From contig JAEXJU010000312.1 in the NCBI GenBank assembly GCA_023448955.1, positions 1 through 5,110 on the forward strand: a stretch of DNA of 5,110 nt. Direction: 5' to 3'. Below, piece after piece: positions 4,752 to 5,110 of this stretch. The position numbers and the translations under genes were made by a program. Below the pieces are notes generated by a model. That model was given only the letters and a program-made list of their open reading frames with translations. It was not told where the DNA came from and searched no databases. Each line of letters begins with the position of its first letter. Position 1 is the stretch's first letter. The DNA is from Bacteroidota bacterium (lineage in GTDB: Bacteria > Bacteroidota > Bacteroidia > Flavobacteriales > Weeksellaceae).

Positions 4752-5110
4752 TCAAACCCTCTCATTCTTGATCTCATCCACAATCTCAGGATTCAGCAGG
4801 GTAGAAGTGTCGCCAAAGTTAGAGAAGTCACCTTCTGCAATCTTTCTCAGGATGCGGCGCATAATCTTCCCGGATCTGGTCTTCGGCAACCCGGACACGA
4901 ACTGGATCTTGTCCAGCTTGGCAATCGGTCCGATCTGTTCGGAGATCAGCTGGTTGATTTCCTTCGCCAGGTTCTCCCGGTTTCTTTCCTCCCCAGATTC
5001 TTTCAGGATCACGAAACCGTACAAAGCGTTGCCTTTCACATCGTGCGGATAGCCTACAATAGCAGATTCTGCCACAGCAGGATGCTCATTAATACTGTCC
5101 TCGATTGGCG
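4752..5110 (-). CDS. acs: Acetyl-CoA synthetase (AMP-forming), C-terminal part
   Basis: This is the last 118 codons of an adenylate-forming enzyme that converts acetate, ATP and CoA to acetyl-CoA in the cytoplasm; the gene continues beyond base 5110. The visible part begins PIEDSINEHPAVAES and includes GYPHDVKG, then the conserved A10 motif LPKTRSGKIMRRILRK. The Lys of SGK (codon 4866-4868) is the catalytic lysine, which protein acetyltransferases modify to switch the enzyme off. The swivelling C-terminal domain appears complete, ending ...DEIKNERV at TGA 4752-4754. A counted sample of the gene is 57% GC, unlike the AT-rich block, so this is probably native core metabolism. A GTG at 5073-5075 is internal, not a start. 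Other acyl-CoA synthetases share A10, but the HPAVAES...GYPH...G.LPKTRSGKIMRR combination favours Acs. Confidence 0.93.
   Translation of the reverse strand, partial: PIEDSINEHPAVAESAIVGYPHDVKGNALYGFVILKESGEERNRENLAKEINQLISEQIGPIAKLDKIQFVSGLPKTRSGKIMRRILRKIAEGDFSNFGDTSTLLNPEIVDEIKNERV

Noticed and set aside
4636..5052. Plus-strand 138-codon frame
   Set aside because: It is mostly antisense to acs, whose conserved motifs are unmistakable on the other strand, and it begins in the minisatellite region.

Overview
The window reads as chromosomal DNA of a member of the Bacteroidota, possibly near Chitinophagales; the family-level placement is only an impression. The evidence is TAnnTTTG-type promoter boxes, no clear Shine-Dalgarno sequences, an exported protein whose predicted mature form begins with Gln, and surface or membrane proteins of Bacteroidota style. 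Base composition is uneven. Counted 60-base samples give 47% GC at 241-300, 33% at 1981-2040, 10% at 3841-3900, 48% at 4201-4260 and 57% at 4921-4980. This suggests an AT-rich accessory block (about 430-3950) between host-like flanks.

Left flank (1-430): a structured element with a perfect 15-bp hairpin (72-104) lies just downstream of a minus-strand gene for a 63-residue protein with two membrane segments (151-342). That gene has its own promoter (369-398), which abuts a minus-strand intrinsic terminator (404-428). Central block: three minus-strand genes. They encode a 713-residue ABC-type ATPase of the AAA_13/PrrC-RloC kind with a zinc-hook CxxC and a candidate C-terminal R-x3-E...H anticodon-nuclease triad (635-2776), a membrane-anchored HNH-type nuclease (2954-3247), and a secreted 127-residue protein (3339-3722). 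Three copies of a 24-bp REP-like palindromic unit lie on either side of the HNH gene. The HNH and secreted-protein genes share an identical 17-bp upstream sequence containing a TATTTTTG box.

Right flank (3767-5110): a very AT-rich intergenic region with a 14-bp direct repeat precedes a plus-strand gene that should encode about 187 residues but is cut by an in-frame TAG at 4279-4281. A strong terminator (4595-4622) and a seven-copy 8-bp tandem repeat (4691-4746) follow. The window ends inside the 3' part of acetyl-CoA synthetase (acs, minus strand, from 4752), which is core metabolism.

The most likely functional cargo is the RloC-like ATPase, a candidate stress- or phage-triggered tRNA anticodon nuclease. 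The adjacent HNH protein may or may not work with it: the 177-bp gap holds REP-like repeats and argues against a tight operon. I do not see a clearly new multi-gene system. The observations most worth following are the ATPase, the amber-interrupted gene and the palindromic repeats.
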